From Peptococcaceae bacterium UBA3933 (lineage in GTDB: Bacteria; Bacillota; Peptococcia; Peptococcales; BICA1-8), in assembly GCA_002385805.1 (NCBI GenBank), contig DGEF01000061.1, forward strand, positions 1 through 6,530: a stretch of 6,530 nucleotides of DNA, given 5' to 3'. Under the pieces are notes generated by a model that ran no database searches, was not told the DNA's origin, and saw only the letters and a list, made by a program, of their open reading frames with translations. The translations under genes were made by a program, and so were the position numbers. This document shows positions 5,609-6,530 of the stretch, in pieces; position 1 is the stretch's first letter; the number at the start of each line of letters is the position of its first letter.

Positions 5609-6530
5609 TTAATTATTTGGGCTGATTGTATCTAGGTATACAAATTTGTTGTCTTTAACAACTTTCATAACTACATCTTTTACTGCATCACCATTTTCAT
5701 CAAAACTAATATAACCGGTAGCACCTTCAAAGTCCTTAGTTTCAGCAAGGGCATCTCTAATAGCAACGGGATCAGCTGAACCTGCTCTTTCAATAGCGTC
5801 CAGAATTACAAGGTAAGCATCATAAGCTAAAGCAGTAACAGCTGCAGGTTCATCAAATTGACCATGCTCTGCATAAGCATCAAGAAATACCTTAGATTCT
5901 TCGGTAATAGGGAAATCCTGGGAGAAGAAAGTGGAAATAACCACACCTTCTACAGCTTCTCCACCAATTTGTAAAAATTCAGGTGTTTCCCAAGTGTCTC
6001 CGCCTAAGAAAGGAGTATCAATTCCCTGTTCTCTGGCTTGTTTAATTATTAAAGCAGACTCGGTATAGTTTCCTGGTGCAAAAATAACATCAGGGTTTTC
6101 TTTGGCTACAGCTTGAATTTGGGCGGAAAATTCCTGGTCACCTGTTTGATAGTTAACTTCGGCTACGATAGCATTTTCGTCTCCGGTATACTTAATAAAA
6201 GCATCAGAGAAAAATTTAGCTAAACCTACTGCATAATCATTGGAAACTTCTTTTATAATCGCAACTTTTTTAGCCCCTAACTTTTCGGCAGCATATCTAG
6301 CCAGAACATCGCCTTGGAAGGGATCAAGGAAACATACGCGAAAGTAATAATCATTACCTAAAGTTACAAGGGGGTTGGTTGCAGAAGCGGCTACCGCTGG
6401 AACCTGAGCATCTTTTACAATAGAACCGGCGGCCATAGAAAGAGAACTTCCCCAACTACCTATAATGGCATTCACTTTTTCTTGTTCTACAAGACGAATG
6501 GCAGCATTGGCAGCTTCAACTTTATCTGAT
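5609..6530 (-). CDS. Branched-chain amino acid type ABC transporter substrate-binding protein, N-terminus outside window
   Basis: This is the ligand-binding protein of the transporter (type I periplasmic-binding fold, Peripla_BP_6/LivJ-K class), expected to be exported and lipid-anchored in a Gram-positive cell. 306 residues are visible. The reading frame stays open to the right edge (SDKVEAANAAIRLVEQEK before the first internal GTG), so that GTG is not the true start. Full-length relatives have about 370-400 residues, so the signal peptide and roughly the first 70-90 residues are missing. In visible numbering the ligand-site patterns are GSWGSS (24-29), SATNP (49-53), YYFRVCFLDPFQG (61-73), NDYAVG (97-102), GNYTESA (153-159) and GGDTWETPE (176-184). 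The C-terminal TGYISFDENGDAVKD (271-285) is typical. The ligand could be Leu/Ile/Val or another amino acid or amide. It is the first visible gene of the operon. Confidence 0.92.
   Translation of the reverse strand, partial: SDKVEAANAAIRLVEQEKVNAIIGSWGSSLSMAAGSIVKDAQVPAVAASATNPLVTLGNDYYFRVCFLDPFQGDVLARYAAEKLGAKKVAIIKEVSNDYAVGLAKFFSDAFIKYTGDENAIVAEVNYQTGDQEFSAQIQAVAKENPDVIFAPGNYTESALIIKQAREQGIDTPFLGGDTWETPEFLQIGGEAVEGVVISTFFSQDFPITEESKVFLDAYAEHGQFDEPAAVTALAYDAYLVILDAIERAGSADPVAIRDALAETKDFEGATGYISFDENGDAVKDVVMKVVKDNKFVYLDTISPNN

Noticed and set aside
6473..6475. GTG as the start of the binding-protein gene
   Set aside because: The frame continues open to the window edge with family-like residues (SDKVEAANAAIRLVEQEK), and no signal peptide would follow this GTG, so it is an internal Val codon.
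1..6530. CRISPR array, insertion sequence, prophage, toxin-antitoxin or tRNA genes
   Set aside because: No direct repeat series, transposase, terminal inverted repeats, phage genes or tRNA-like cloverleaf could be found on either strand by reading.

Overview
The window is AT-rich, with tightly packed genes, strong AGGAGG-type ribosome binding sites and intrinsic terminators. It also has GTG and TTG starts and a complete branched-chain amino acid type (HAAT) ABC transporter. This combination suggests a low-GC Gram-positive bacterium, most likely an anaerobic Clostridia-type member of the Bacillota. No rRNA or other marker gene is present, so this placement is an inference.

Left part (1-1733, plus strand): an AT-rich leader of about 200 bases carries a possible promoter and a strong ribosome binding site. 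Two membrane-protein genes follow, probably as one operon because the stop codon of the first lies against the ribosome binding site of the second. They encode a UbiA-family prenyltransferase most like MenA and a CPBP-family (CAAX protease/abortive infection type) intramembrane protease homologue.

Middle (1716-2092): a small DUF1294 membrane protein gene lies on the minus strand and overlaps the end of the CPBP gene tail to tail by 18 bases. Behind it is a perfect 16-bp inverted repeat flanked by A6 and T6 runs. This is a bidirectional intrinsic terminator that closes the transporter operon and could also stop transcripts coming from the left.

Right part (2094-6530, minus strand): a transporter operon read right to left in the order substrate-binding protein (5' end outside the window), livH, livM, livG, livF. 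The binding protein captures the ligand outside the membrane, LivH and LivM form the membrane channel, and LivG and LivF are the two ATPases. The last four genes are overlapping or nearly so (4-base gap, 4-base overlap, 8-base overlap). The binding-protein gene is set apart by 82 bases holding a GC-rich hairpin. The operon promoter lies beyond the right edge.

The window looks ordinary overall, and I found no convincing new biological system. The points most worth a second look are the substituted motif positions in the UbiA/CPBP pair, the antisense layout around DUF1294, the hairpin after the binding-protein gene, and the unequal ATP sites of LivG/LivF.
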